A model generated the notes under the pieces. It was not told the origin of the DNA. It saw nothing but the letters and a program-made list of their open reading frames with translations, and ran no database searches. DNA of 64,000 nucleotides from Microbacterium sp. Leaf151 (GTDB lineage Bacteria; Actinomycetota; Actinomycetes; Actinomycetales; Microbacteriaceae): the NCBI RefSeq assembly GCF_001424225.1, contig NZ_LMOR01000001.1:253427-317426 (forward strand), read 5' to 3'. Every line of letters starts with the position of its first letter. Position 1 is the stretch's first letter. Below, piece by piece: positions 20,789 through 29,325 of the stretch. Position numbers and translations under genes: made by a program.

Positions 20789-21706
20789 GTGCTCGCCTTC
20801 CTCCTCCGCCGCCTCGCCCTGGCCGGCGCCACGGTCTTCCTCGTGGTCACGATCGGCTTCGTCCTCGGTCGCCTCACCGGCGCCCCGGGCGCACTCCTGC
20901 TCCCCGACAACGCCAGCAGCGCCGACGTCGATGCTCTCAACGCCAGCCTCGGCTTCGACCGCCCGGTGCTCGTGCAGTACCTCGACTTCCTCCGCGGGGT
21001 CGTCGTCGGCGACCTCGGCGACTCGTACCGGCTGCACGAGTCCGCGCTCGGACTCGTGTGGGAGCGCCTCCCCGCCACGGTCGAACTCGCCTTCTGGGCG
21101 TTCCTGGCCGGCTTCGCCCTCGCGCTGGTTGCCGCCGTGGTCATCCACCTCAGCGGCAGCCGGATCCTCCGCGCGATCGTCGGCTGGCTCGGCGCCACGC
21201 GGCAAGCGGTCCCCGACTTCTTCTTCGCCCTGCTGCTCGTGCTGATCTTCTCCGTCTCGCTCGGCCTCCTGCCGTCGCTGGGCCGCACGAGTCCCGCGAG
21301 CCTCGTGCTCCCGGTCGTGACCCTCGCCACCGGACAGTTCGTGATGTATCTCCGCCTGCTCGACGCCGCACTGAGCGATCAAGCCGAGCAGGACTACGTC
21401 CGCACGGCCTTCGCCATCGGCCAGTCCCGACCGACCATCTTGTTCACCCAGATGCTCCCCAACGCCCTGCCGCCGGTGCTCGGCATGGCCGGCCTGAACC
21501 TCGGCGGGCTGCTCGGCGGCACGGTCGTGGTCGAGGTGGTGTTCGCCTGGCCCGGGCTCGGCAGCCTGCTGACCGCCGCCGTGAGCCAGCGCGACTTCCC
21601 GATCGTCCAGGCGGGGCTCCTCTTCGTCGCCGTCGCCTTCGTCGTCGTCAACACCCTCGTCGACCTGCTCGTCGCCCGCATCGACCCCCGAACGGCCACC
21701 TCATGA
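20789..21706 (+). CDS. Dpp/Opp-type ABC importer permease 1
   Basis: 305 residues; GTG start at 20789 (VLAFLLRRLALAGATVFLVV). DppB-like: N-terminal helix, LGFDRPVLVQYLDFL and GDLGDSY motifs after it, then five helices and the EAA loop QDYVRTAFAIGQSRPTILFTQML, ending VDPR-like DLLVARIDPRT. First gene of a tightly overlapping operon; its stop overlaps the next ATG (ATGA). Forms the channel with the following permease. Confidence 0.93.
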   Translation: MLAFLLRRLALAGATVFLVVTIGFVLGRLTGAPGALLLPDNASSADVDALNASLGFDRPVLVQYLDFLRGVVVGDLGDSYRLHESALGLVWERLPATVELAFWAFLAGFALALVAAVVIHLSGSRILRAIVGWLGATRQAVPDFFFALLLVLIFSVSLGLLPSLGRTSPASLVLPVVTLATGQFVMYLRLLDAALSDQAEQDYVRTAFAIGQSRPTILFTQMLPNALPPVLGMAGLNLGGLLGGTVVVEVVFAWPGLGSLLTAAVSQRDFPIVQAGLLFVAVAFVVVNTLVDLLVARIDPRTATS

Positions 21707-22602
21707 CCACCGTCGCCCTGCCCCCGATCCCCGAGGCCGCGACCTCGGCACCGCCCCCTCGCCCCCGTCGTCGGCGCCTGCGCCCCTCGGCCGTCGTCGG
21801 CATCGTGATGCTCGCCGTCGTCATCGGCGCGACCGCGCTTCGTCCCGTACTGCCCGGCTTCGACCCGTTCGGACAGGACCTGTCGCGGGCCCTGCTGCCG
21901 CCGTTCGTCGACCCGGGGCACCCGCTGGGCACCGACCCGCTCGGGCGCGACCTGTTCAGCAGGATCGCCCTCGCCTCCGCCGTCACCCTCGGTATCACGG
22001 TGGCCATCGTGTGCCTCAACGCGGTGATCGGCACCACCGTCGGCATCCTGGCCGGCTTCTTCGGAGGGCGGATCGAGTCCGCCCTGTCGGTGCTGTCGAA
22101 CACCGTGCTGGCGATGCCCGTCGTGCTGCTGCTCATCGCCGTCTGCGCCGTCGTGCCGCCCAGCGCCGGTCTCACGATCCTCGTCGTCGGCTGCACCTGG
22201 TGGGTGGGCTACGCCCGGGTGACGCGCAACGTCGCCGCGGCCCTTCGGGCGCAGGACTTCGTGGTCGCACCGCGCACGCAGGGCGCCGATCGCTTCTGGT
22301 CGCTCACCCGACACGTGCTGCCGAACGTCTGGCCGCACACGCTCATCATCGCGGCCACCGACATCGCCACGATCGTGCTCATCGAGGCCTCCCTCGAATA
22401 CCTCGGTCTCGGCGTACAGCCGCCCACGCCCAGCTGGGGCGCCATGATCTTCGACGGTCAGAAGTATCTGGCCACCGACCCCTGGCTGGTGATCCTGCCC
22501 GGCGTCGCGATGTTCCTCGCCGTGGGCGGCGTGCAGTTCCTCAGTCAGCAGTTCACCGCCGAGGCGCGTGGCGCCTTCCTGCGCAAGGGAGCCCGCCGAT
22601 GA
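21703..22602 (+). CDS. Dpp/Opp-type ABC importer permease 2
   Basis: 299 residues from ATG 21703. DppC-like: basic Pro-rich N-terminus, one helix, the HPLGTDPLGRDLFSRI motif (about residues 72-87), then further helices with an EAA loop (DFVVAPRTQGADRFWSLTRHVLP) and PTPSWGAMI near the end. Overlaps both neighbours by 4 nt. Partner of the preceding permease. Confidence 0.93.
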   Translation: MTTVALPPIPEAATSAPPPRPRRRRLRPSAVVGIVMLAVVIGATALRPVLPGFDPFGQDLSRALLPPFVDPGHPLGTDPLGRDLFSRIALASAVTLGITVAIVCLNAVIGTTVGILAGFFGGRIESALSVLSNTVLAMPVVLLLIAVCAVVPPSAGLTILVVGCTWWVGYARVTRNVAAALRAQDFVVAPRTQGADRFWSLTRHVLPNVWPHTLIIAATDIATIVLIEASLEYLGLGVQPPTPSWGAMIFDGQKYLATDPWLVILPGVAMFLAVGGVQFLSQQFTAEARGAFLRKGARR

Positions 22603-24341
22603 CCCGCCCCGTCCTGTCCGTCGAGAATCTGCGTCTGGATGCCACGTCGGACGAAGGTCACCGCACCGTCGTACACGACGTGTCGTTCGAGGTCACGCCT
22701 TCGTCCTCGCTCGGCGTGGTCGGGGAGTCGGGTTCCGGTAAGAGCCTGACGATGCTCGCAGCCCTCGGCCTGCTGCCCCCGGGCGTGCGAGTCGCCTCCG
22801 GGAACGTCCGCATCGACGGCCGCGACGTGACGTCGATGGGCGAGCGCGACCTCCGCAGCATGCGCGGGCGGGTCACCGGAATGGTGTTCCAAGACCCGAT
22901 GTCGGCGCTCAATCCACTGCGCTCGGTGGGGGCGCAGGTCGCCGCCGCGGTCAGGGCCCACTCCCCCGCCACCTCGCGCACCGCCGCCCGTCGGCGGGCG
23001 GTCGAGCTGCTGCAGTCGGTCGGGGTGCGGGACGCCGCGGAACGCGCGGCGTCGCGGCCCCACCAATGGTCGGGCGGCATGCGCCAGCGCGCGGTCATCG
23101 CCATGGCCATCGCCAACGACCCGCTGCTGCTCATCGCCGACGAGCCCACGACCGCTCTGGACGTGACGGTCCAGGCGCAGGTCATGGCGCTGCTCGACGA
23201 GGTGCGCGAGCGCACCGGGTCGGCGTTGGCCCTCATCAGCCACGACCTGGGCCTTGTGGCCCAGCACACCGACGACCTCGTCGTGATGCGATCGGGACGG
23301 GTCGTCGAGCGCGGTGAGACCCGCGCGGTGCTGTCGGCCCCCGCACACGAATACACGCGTCGGCTGCTCGCGGCGGCGCCGTCGACCCGGACCGGGGCGG
23401 ATCGCCCGGCGCTCGTCGAGACCGCAGAGGAGCCCGCCCTCGACGTGACCGACCTCGTCGTGGAGTACCCCGGTCGACGTGGCCGCCGCACCCGGGCGGT
23501 CGACGGTGTCTCGCTGCGCATCCGCGCGGGAGAGACGGTCGCCGTCGTCGGGGAGTCCGGATGCGGCAAGTCCTCGCTGCTGCGCGCCATCCTGGGCCTC
23601 ACCCCGGCGAGCGCGGGCACCATCCGCTTCGAGGGGCGCACCGTCTCACCCGACATCGCCGGGCGCAGCGCCGAGCTGCGCTCCCGTGCCCAGGTGGTGT
23701 TCCAAGACCCGTCGTCGGCGCTGGATCCGCGCATGAGCGTCGCCCGCTCCGTCGGTGAACCGCTGAGGATCCGCCGCGGCTTCACGTCGGCGCGCGTGCG
23801 GACGCTGCTCGACGGGGTCGGCCTCGACAGCTCGTTCGACGACCGTCTCCCCACCCGCCTGTCGGGCGGGCAGCGCCAGCGCGTCGGCATCGCCCGCGCG
23901 CTCGCCCTCGACCCCGCGATCGTGCTGCTCGACGAGCCCGTCTCGGCACTCGACGTCTCGATCCAGGCGCAGGTGCTCGATCTGCTGGGCGGCCTGCAGC
24001 GCGATCAACGGCTCGCGTATCTCTTCGTCTCGCACGACCTCGGCGTCGTCCGCGGCATCGCGGACCGCGTCGTCGTGATGCAGGCCGGACGCATCGTCGA
24101 GGAAGGCCCGACCGAGCATGTCTTCGCCGAGCCCCGGCATCCGTACACCCGCACCCTGCTCGATGCCATCCCGCACCTCTTCTCCGACCCGCCGACCGGT
24201 TCGGCGTCGCCGGATCCCGCCCCCTCCCACGCGCTCTCCAACTCGCCCACACTCTCCAACTCGCCCACACTCGTCGACTCGCCCACGCTCTCCGACTCGC
24301 CCACGCTCTCCGACTCGCCCACCCGAAAGGCCCTCTCATGA
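22599..24341 (+). CDS. Fused Dpp/Opp-type ABC ATPase (DppD-DppF fusion)
   Basis: 580 residues with two full nucleotide-binding domains. First (about 1-260): Walker A GESGSGKS, signature WSGGMRQR, Walker B LLIADEPTTALD. Second (about 285-540): GESGCGKSS, LSGGQRQR, IVLLDEPVSALD, followed by the HPYTRTLLDAIP motif typical of oligopeptide ATPases. Such fusions occur in actinobacteria and Rhizobiales (GsiA-like). The C-terminus is odd: after the ATPase come about 30 residues of repeated SNSPTL/SDSPTL hexapeptides. ATG 22599 overlaps the permease stop. Confidence 0.93.
   Translation: MTRPVLSVENLRLDATSDEGHRTVVHDVSFEVTPSSSLGVVGESGSGKSLTMLAALGLLPPGVRVASGNVRIDGRDVTSMGERDLRSMRGRVTGMVFQDPMSALNPLRSVGAQVAAAVRAHSPATSRTAARRRAVELLQSVGVRDAAERAASRPHQWSGGMRQRAVIAMAIANDPLLLIADEPTTALDVTVQAQVMALLDEVRERTGSALALISHDLGLVAQHTDDLVVMRSGRVVERGETRAVLSAPAHEYTRRLLAAAPSTRTGADRPALVETAEEPALDVTDLVVEYPGRRGRRTRAVDGVSLRIRAGETVAVVGESGCGKSSLLRAILGLTPASAGTIRFEGRTVSPDIAGRSAELRSRAQVVFQDPSSALDPRMSVARSVGEPLRIRRGFTSARVRTLLDGVGLDSSFDDRLPTRLSGGQRQRVGIARALALDPAIVLLDEPVSALDVSIQAQVLDLLGGLQRDQRLAYLFVSHDLGVVRGIADRVVVMQAGRIVEEGPTEHVFAEPRHPYTRTLLDAIPHLFSDPPTGSASPDPAPSHALSNSPTLSNSPTLVDSPTLSDSPTLSDSPTRKALS
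24237..24326 (+). repeat. 18-bp in-frame tandem repeat at the 3' end of the ATPase gene
   Basis: Five units of TCCAACTCGCCCACACTC or TCCGACTCGCCCACGCTC, each adding a S-N/D-S-P-T-L hexapeptide (residues about 547-576). Copies 1 and 2 are identical, pointing to recent slippage. Length probably varies between strains. Confidence 0.9.
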
Positions 24342-25876
24342 CCCGCTCGACAGCCCGCCGCGCCCTCACGGGCTTCGCCGCCCTCACCCTCGGTAGCGTG
24401 ATCCTCGCCGGATGCGCCGGCGGATTCGACTCCCCCACCGGCTCGGGCGACACCGCCCGCACGAGCCTGACCGCCGCCCTGCCTACCGACCCGAGCTCCA
24501 TGGACCCCATCCGATCCGGGGCGCTGGTGGTGCTGTCGGTCTTCTTCCACACCCACGATCAGCTGGTGAAGATCGCCGCCGACGGCACCCTTGAGCCGAA
24601 GCTCGCGACGGACTGGACGGCGAACGACGACCTCACCCAGTGGGAGTTCACGCTCACTCCTGACGTCACCGCGAGCAACGGGGAGGCCATCGACGCCGAC
24701 GACGTGGTCTTCACGTACGAGACGATCCTGGGCGATCCGAGCGGGGAGAACTACGCCTATCTCTCCTCCCTCGACAGCGTCGAGGCGGTGGATGCCACCA
24801 CCGTGCGCTTCACTCTCAAGCAGCCCTTCTCGGCCTTCCCCCGCAACACCTCGCTGATCTCCATCGTCCCCGCCGACACCTACCAGGAGATGGGGGCCGA
24901 CGCCTACGCCCGTGAGCCGATCGGATCGGGGCCCTACGTCTTCGACAGCATCACCACGGGTGTGTCGTACGACCTGAAGCGCAACGACGACTACTGGGGC
25001 CCGGCCCCGGTGATCGAGGAGATCTCGCTGCAGCCGGTCTCGTCCACCGAGTCGCGCGCCAACGGCGTGCTCTCGGGCAGTCTCGACGTCGCCCAGATCG
25101 GACCGACGCAGGTGGCATCCGTGCAGGCCGCGCCGTCGGCCCAGACGTTCTCGGCCGCCTCGAACGGGGTCGTCTTCCTCGGCGTCAACTCCACCGCCGG
25201 TCCCCTGCAGGATGTGCGCGTACGCGAGGCGGTCGCCAAAGCCGTCGACACCCAGGCGATCGTCGACTCGCTGCTGTCGGGACTCGCCGAGCCCGCGAAG
25301 GCCATGATCGCGCCGGCGGTGGAGGGGTTCTCCGACTCCGTCCAGCCCCTCGCCTACGACCCCGATGGCGCGCGAGCCCTGCTGGCCGAGGCCGGCTACG
25401 ACGGCACGCCGATTCCCTTCGACTACGCCACCGACGGTCGCATCCCGCTCTCGAGTGAGGTGGCCCAGAGCATCCAGGGCTACCTGCAAGACGTCGGCAT
25501 CGCCGTCGACATGCGCGGCGCCGACCAGCAGAGCCACACGCTGAAGGTGCGCGGCCGCGAGATGCAGGGCGTCTACCTCAACACCTGGGCCCCCTCCACG
25601 CTCGACGGAGACCTGCCCCTCACCGACTTCTACGAGACGGCGGGCAACAACAACTACGCTCAGGATCCTCAGACCGCCGCGTGGGCGGCGGAGCAGCGCG
25701 GGGTCGAGGGCGATGCGCGCAAGGCCGTGTTCGCGGAGCTGTTGGACTACAGCAACACGCAGGGCTACTTCGTGCCGCTGTACGTGCCCTTCAACAACTT
25801 CGCCGCCGTCAGCGGACTGCGCTGGACCCCGCGCGCCGACGGACTGTACGACTTCACCGGAACGAGCTTCGAATGA
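24338..25876 (+). CDS. Lipoprotein substrate-binding protein (SBP family 5)
   Basis: 512 residues; ATG 24338 overlaps the ATPase stop. Lipoprotein signal with lipobox LAGC (Cys26), so it is anchored outside the membrane. Family-5 features: TDPSSMDPIRSG near the N-terminus, LATDWTANDDLTQWEFTLTPDV, ADDVVFTYETI, PIGSGPYVF, YWGPAPVIEEI. It delivers a ligand to the two permeases. Fold alone does not separate peptides from other solutes; the neighbouring catabolic enzymes suggest a nitrogenous small molecule. Confidence 0.93.
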   Translation: MTRSTARRALTGFAALTLGSVILAGCAGGFDSPTGSGDTARTSLTAALPTDPSSMDPIRSGALVVLSVFFHTHDQLVKIAADGTLEPKLATDWTANDDLTQWEFTLTPDVTASNGEAIDADDVVFTYETILGDPSGENYAYLSSLDSVEAVDATTVRFTLKQPFSAFPRNTSLISIVPADTYQEMGADAYAREPIGSGPYVFDSITTGVSYDLKRNDDYWGPAPVIEEISLQPVSSTESRANGVLSGSLDVAQIGPTQVASVQAAPSAQTFSAASNGVVFLGVNSTAGPLQDVRVREAVAKAVDTQAIVDSLLSGLAEPAKAMIAPAVEGFSDSVQPLAYDPDGARALLAEAGYDGTPIPFDYATDGRIPLSSEVAQSIQGYLQDVGIAVDMRGADQQSHTLKVRGREMQGVYLNTWAPSTLDGDLPLTDFYETAGNNNYAQDPQTAAWAAEQRGVEGDARKAVFAELLDYSNTQGYFVPLYVPFNNFAAVSGLRWTPRADGLYDFTGTSFE

Positions 25877-27096
25877 CCTCCACCGTCCTCACCGACGTCC
25901 GCCCCTGGGGCGGCCCCCTCTCCGACGTCGCCCTCGCGGACGGCCTGATCACCGGCATCCATCCGGCGGGCACGGAACCGATCGACGCGTCAGCCGAGAC
26001 GGTGTCGGGCCGGGGTCGCATCCTGCTGCCGTCGTTCGCCGACGTGCACGTGCACCTCGACTCCACGCGCATCGGTCTGCCTTTCCGGCCGCACACGGGT
26101 GTGCCGGGGGTGTGGGGGATGATGCTGAACGATCGCGACAACTGGCGTCACGCCGAGCGGAGCATGGAGCACCGCGTGGCGACGACGCTCGAGAGCGCGA
26201 TCGCGCGCGGTACGACCCAGGTGCGCACCTACGCCCAGGTCGACGTCGACGCGGATCTCGAGAGGTTGGATGCCGTGCTCGCGGCGCGCGAAGCCAACCT
26301 CGACCGGTGCGAGGTCGAGATCATCGCGTTCCCGCAGGCGGGTCTGCTGCGGGAGGCGGGATCGATCGAGGTGCTCGATCGGGCCATGGACCGCGGTGCC
26401 GACGTGGTCGGCGGCATCGATCCGTGCGCCCTGGACCGCGACCCGGTCCGCCATCTCGACGCCGTGTTCTCCATCGCGGAGCGCTACGGCGCCCCCATCG
26501 ACATCCACCTGCACGAACCCGACCAGCTGGCGAAGTTCTCGGCCGAGCTGATCATCGAGCGCACCCGCGCCCTCGACATGCGAGGTCGCGTCACGGTCTC
26601 GCATGGTTACGGTCTGGGCCGGCTTCCCGAGGCGGAGCTGCGGACGCTGCTCGAGCAGTTCCGCGACCTCGGCATCTCGATGGCGACAGTGGCGCCGCAG
26701 ACGCCGCTGCCCACGCGCCTGCTCGACGAGTACGGCATCGCACTGGGCCTGGGCCAGGACGGCCAGCGCGACTACTGGTCGCCCTACGGCAACACCGACA
26801 TGCTCGATCGCACCTGGCAGCTGGCCTTCACCAACGGCTTCCGGCGCGACGACGACATCGAGCACTGCGTCGCGATCGCCACGGTGGGCGGCCGCGCGGT
26901 GATGGGGCGCGCCGCGATGCCGACCCGGGGCGACGAGAATCCCGGGCTCGGGATCGGCGACCCCGCCGACCTCGTCCTGGTCGCCGGCGACACCGTGACG
27001 GCGGCGGTCATGGACCGCCTGAGCGACCGCACCGTGCTCTTCCGCGGTGCCGTCGTCGCCGACGCCCTCGAGCTGACCGACGGGAGCCGCGCCTGA
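25873..27096 (+). CDS. Cytosine-deaminase-like amidohydrolase
   Basis: 407 residues. Metal-dependent hydrolase fold as in CodA: metal ligands HVH (59, 61) in FADVHVHLD, His214 and catalytic-type Glu215 in IDIHLHEPDQ, His244 in VSHGYGLG, and Asp296 in GLGQDGQRDYWSPYGNTDML, matching the CodA GHDD...P.G..NML region. CodA's HCDE is HLHE here. The reaction is likely deamination or ring opening of a heterocyclic or amide compound. Substrate uncertain. ATG 25873 overlaps the binding-protein stop. Confidence 0.82.
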   Translation: MTSTVLTDVRPWGGPLSDVALADGLITGIHPAGTEPIDASAETVSGRGRILLPSFADVHVHLDSTRIGLPFRPHTGVPGVWGMMLNDRDNWRHAERSMEHRVATTLESAIARGTTQVRTYAQVDVDADLERLDAVLAAREANLDRCEVEIIAFPQAGLLREAGSIEVLDRAMDRGADVVGGIDPCALDRDPVRHLDAVFSIAERYGAPIDIHLHEPDQLAKFSAELIIERTRALDMRGRVTVSHGYGLGRLPEAELRTLLEQFRDLGISMATVAPQTPLPTRLLDEYGIALGLGQDGQRDYWSPYGNTDMLDRTWQLAFTNGFRRDDDIEHCVAIATVGGRAVMGRAAMPTRGDENPGLGIGDPADLVLVAGDTVTAAVMDRLSDRTVLFRGAVVADALELTDGSRA

Positions 27097-28085
27097 TGCT
27101 GCTGCTGAGCACGCCCCAGCTCGAGGGCCTCGTCGACCGCGGAGCCATCGCCGACGCCGTCTCCCGGGGGTTCGCCGAGATCGCCGAAGGCCGCGCCGAC
27201 CAACCCGGCCCGACCTCCATGTCGACGCCCGCGGACTCCAACCGCTTCATCCTGATGTCGGCGGTGTCCGAGGCGTCCGATCTCGCGGGGGTCAAACTCC
27301 TGGCCGACGTGCCCGACAATGCGGGGCGTCGGCTGCCGACCCAGCGCTCGATGATCCTCGTCGTCGATCGTGTCGACGGCTCCCCCGTCGCGCTGCTGCA
27401 CGGCGCCGTGCCGACCCGGGTGCGCACCGCCGCCGCCAGCGCCGTGGCCACCCGCACGCTGGCCCGTCCCGACAGCCGGACCCTGGGTCTCATCGGCGCC
27501 GGCGCGCTGGCCCGCGAGCACGCCCTGGCCCTCCGCGACGTGCGGCCCTTCGACCGCGTCGTGGTGTGGTCGCGCACACGGGAGCGCACCGAGGGGCTCG
27601 TCGCCGACCTGCGCGGCGAGGGGTGGTCCACCGCGATCGACATCGCGGCATCCCCTCGAGAGGTGGTGGAGGAGGCCGACGTCGTCTGCACCCTGACCCC
27701 GTCGGTGGAGGCCATCGTCGAGGGCGCGTGGCTGCGCCCGGGGCAGCACCTCAACGTCGTCGGAGCCCGCCCGCGCGCCGACGAGCGAGAGGTCGACGGC
27801 GAAGCCATGGCGCGCTCCTCGATCTGGGTCGACGACCGGGCGACGGCGCGCACGAAGTCGGGCGACCTGCTGCGAGCGATCGCAGAGGGCGCGATCTCCG
27901 AGGCCGACGTCGTCGGCACGATCGGAGAGGTCGTCGCCGGTCGCGTGCGCGGCCGTCGGGCGCCGGAGGAGATCACGCTGTTCGACTCGGTCGGCATCGG
28001 CGCGCAGGATGTCGCCGTCGCCGACGTCTTCATCCGCGCCGCCCGCGAGCAGGGCCTCGGCACGACGGTCGATCTGAGCGCCTGA
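27096..28085 (+). CDS. Ornithine cyclodeaminase / mu-crystallin family protein
   Basis: 329 residues; ATG 27096 overlaps the previous stop by one base. Family features: LAGVKLLADVPDN, RTAAASAVATRTLARPDSRTL, then the Rossmann GLIGAGALAREHALAL (about residues 127-142) and LRPGQHLNVVGARPRADEREVD. Members are NAD(P)-dependent cyclodeaminases, amino-acid dehydrogenases or ketimine reductases. Here it probably acts on an amino acid or imine released from the imported compound by the amidohydrolase. Last gene of the operon. Confidence 0.85.
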   Translation: MLLLSTPQLEGLVDRGAIADAVSRGFAEIAEGRADQPGPTSMSTPADSNRFILMSAVSEASDLAGVKLLADVPDNAGRRLPTQRSMILVVDRVDGSPVALLHGAVPTRVRTAAASAVATRTLARPDSRTLGLIGAGALAREHALALRDVRPFDRVVVWSRTRERTEGLVADLRGEGWSTAIDIAASPREVVEEADVVCTLTPSVEAIVEGAWLRPGQHLNVVGARPRADEREVDGEAMARSSIWVDDRATARTKSGDLLRAIAEGAISEADVVGTIGEVVAGRVRGRRAPEEITLFDSVGIGAQDVAVADVFIRAAREQGLGTTVDLSA

Positions 28086-28147
28086 GCGACCCGTCGTTGC
28101 GGCGGCGCCCACGTGCGGCGGCGCCCGCTCGGCATCCGCGATGCCGG

Positions 28148-28208
28148 TAAACGCTGTTCGTGCGCATAAACGCGGTGACAGAGCGTTTATGCGCACGGAC
28201 AGCGTTTA
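28148..28208. repeat. Family B palindromic element, copy 3 (26-bp arms)
   Basis: A 26-bp arm beginning TAAACGCTGTTCGTGCGC (28148-28173) pairs with the arm ending ACAGCGTTTA (28183-28208), one mismatch, loop GGTGACAGA. It sits in the 385-bp convergent gap between the cyclodeaminase-like gene and the SDR operon; nothing else codes there. Confidence 0.85.
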
Positions 28209-28328
28209 TGGACGCACCACACCACCGCGACTCATCGCCCGCTGGGGGCCGTGCGCCATTGCGGCACAGCGCACCTCGCTCGCGTCGGACTCGCCCGTCG
28301 GTCTGTCGTGCGAGCGGGGCACCCGCCC

Positions 28329-28392
28329 ATAAACGCGATTCGTGTCGATAAACGCGGTGACAGAGCGTTTATGCGCACGGACAGCGTTTACG
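28329..28392. repeat. Family B palindromic element, copy 4
   Basis: Shares about 40 identical bases with copy 3 (loop and right arm), but its left arm differs (CATAAACGCGATTCGTGTCG). The two copies are 180 bp apart in the same convergent gap, which suggests element duplication. Confidence 0.82.
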
Positions 28393-28470
28393 GATGCCGA
28401 CCGCGGGGCCCCACGACCCCACGCCCACCGCACGACCTCCACCGCCCGGCGAAGGGACCGGAACGCCGCG

Positions 28471-29325
28471 TCAGTCCAGGAAGATGTCCGGATACATCGC
28501 CTCGTCGGGCGTGCCCGGCACGGCGGCGTAGCCCGCGAAGTCCGTCACCCCGGCGGCCAGCAGCACGTCCTCGACGATCAGCGTCTGCCCGGTCCGCTCG
28601 CGCGACGGCGCGCACAGCACCTCGTACGCGGCATCCGCGTAGATCTCGGGCGTGCGCGACACGCGCATGAGCCGGTCGCCGCCGATGACGTTCTGCACCG
28701 CCGCGGTCGCGATCGTCGTGCGCGGCCACAGGGTGTTGGCCGCGATCCCGTCATCCGCGAACTCCGACGCCAGGCCCAGGGTGGCCATCGTCATGCCGAA
28801 CTTCGCGAGGCTGTAGCCGGTGTGGGCTCCCAGCCAGCGAGGCGTGACGTTGAGAGGCGGTGACAGCGACAGGATGTGCGGGTTCGCGGCGTCGCGAAGC
28901 TGCGGCACCGCCGCCCGCGACAGCAGGAACGTGCCGCGGACGTTCACGTCCTGCATGAGGTCGTACTTCTTCGTCGCGAGCTCCAGCGAGCCCGAGAGGT
29001 CGATGACGCTGGCGTTGTTGACGACGATGTCGATGCCGCCGAACTCCCCCACCGTCCGCAACACGGCCTCCGTGATCGATGCCTCGTCGCGCACGTCGCC
29101 GACGATGGGCAGGGCCCGTCCGCCCGCCGCGCGGATCGCCTCGGCGGCGGTGTGCACCGTGCCCTCGAGCTTCGGGTGCGGGGTGTCGGTCTTCGCGAGC
29201 AGCGCGACGTTCGCGCCGTCCCGGGCCGCGCGGAGCGCGATCGCGAGGCCGATGCCGCGGCTCCCGCCCGACATCAGGATGGTCTTGCCGGCCAGCGGGG
29301 CGCCGGACGATAGCGACGTGCTCAC
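28471..29325 (-). CDS. SDR-family oxidoreductase (HSDL2-like)
   Basis: 284 residues from GTG 29325, overlapping the enoyl-CoA hydratase stop by 4 nt. NAD(P)-binding TILMSGGSRGIGLAIALRA (about 14-33), NNAS motif, and HTGYSLAKFGM with the YxxxK pair. LAKTDTPHPKLEGTVHTAAEAI and the NVTPRWLGAH segment are typical of the hydroxysteroid-dehydrogenase-like-2 group, which lacks a firm substrate. Last gene of a three-gene acyl-CoA type operon. Confidence 0.88.
   Translation of the reverse strand: MSTSLSSGAPLAGKTILMSGGSRGIGLAIALRAARDGANVALLAKTDTPHPKLEGTVHTAAEAIRAAGGRALPIVGDVRDEASITEAVLRTVGEFGGIDIVVNNASVIDLSGSLELATKKYDLMQDVNVRGTFLLSRAAVPQLRDAANPHILSLSPPLNVTPRWLGAHTGYSLAKFGMTMATLGLASEFADDGIAANTLWPRTTIATAAVQNVIGGDRLMRVSRTPEIYADAAYEVLCAPSRERTGQTLIVEDVLLAAGVTDFAGYAAVPGTPDEAMYPDIFLD

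Noticed and set aside
22599..24341. Assembly fusion of two ATPase genes
   Set aside because: The frame is continuous with a normal linker, and DppD-DppF fusions are known in importers of this type.
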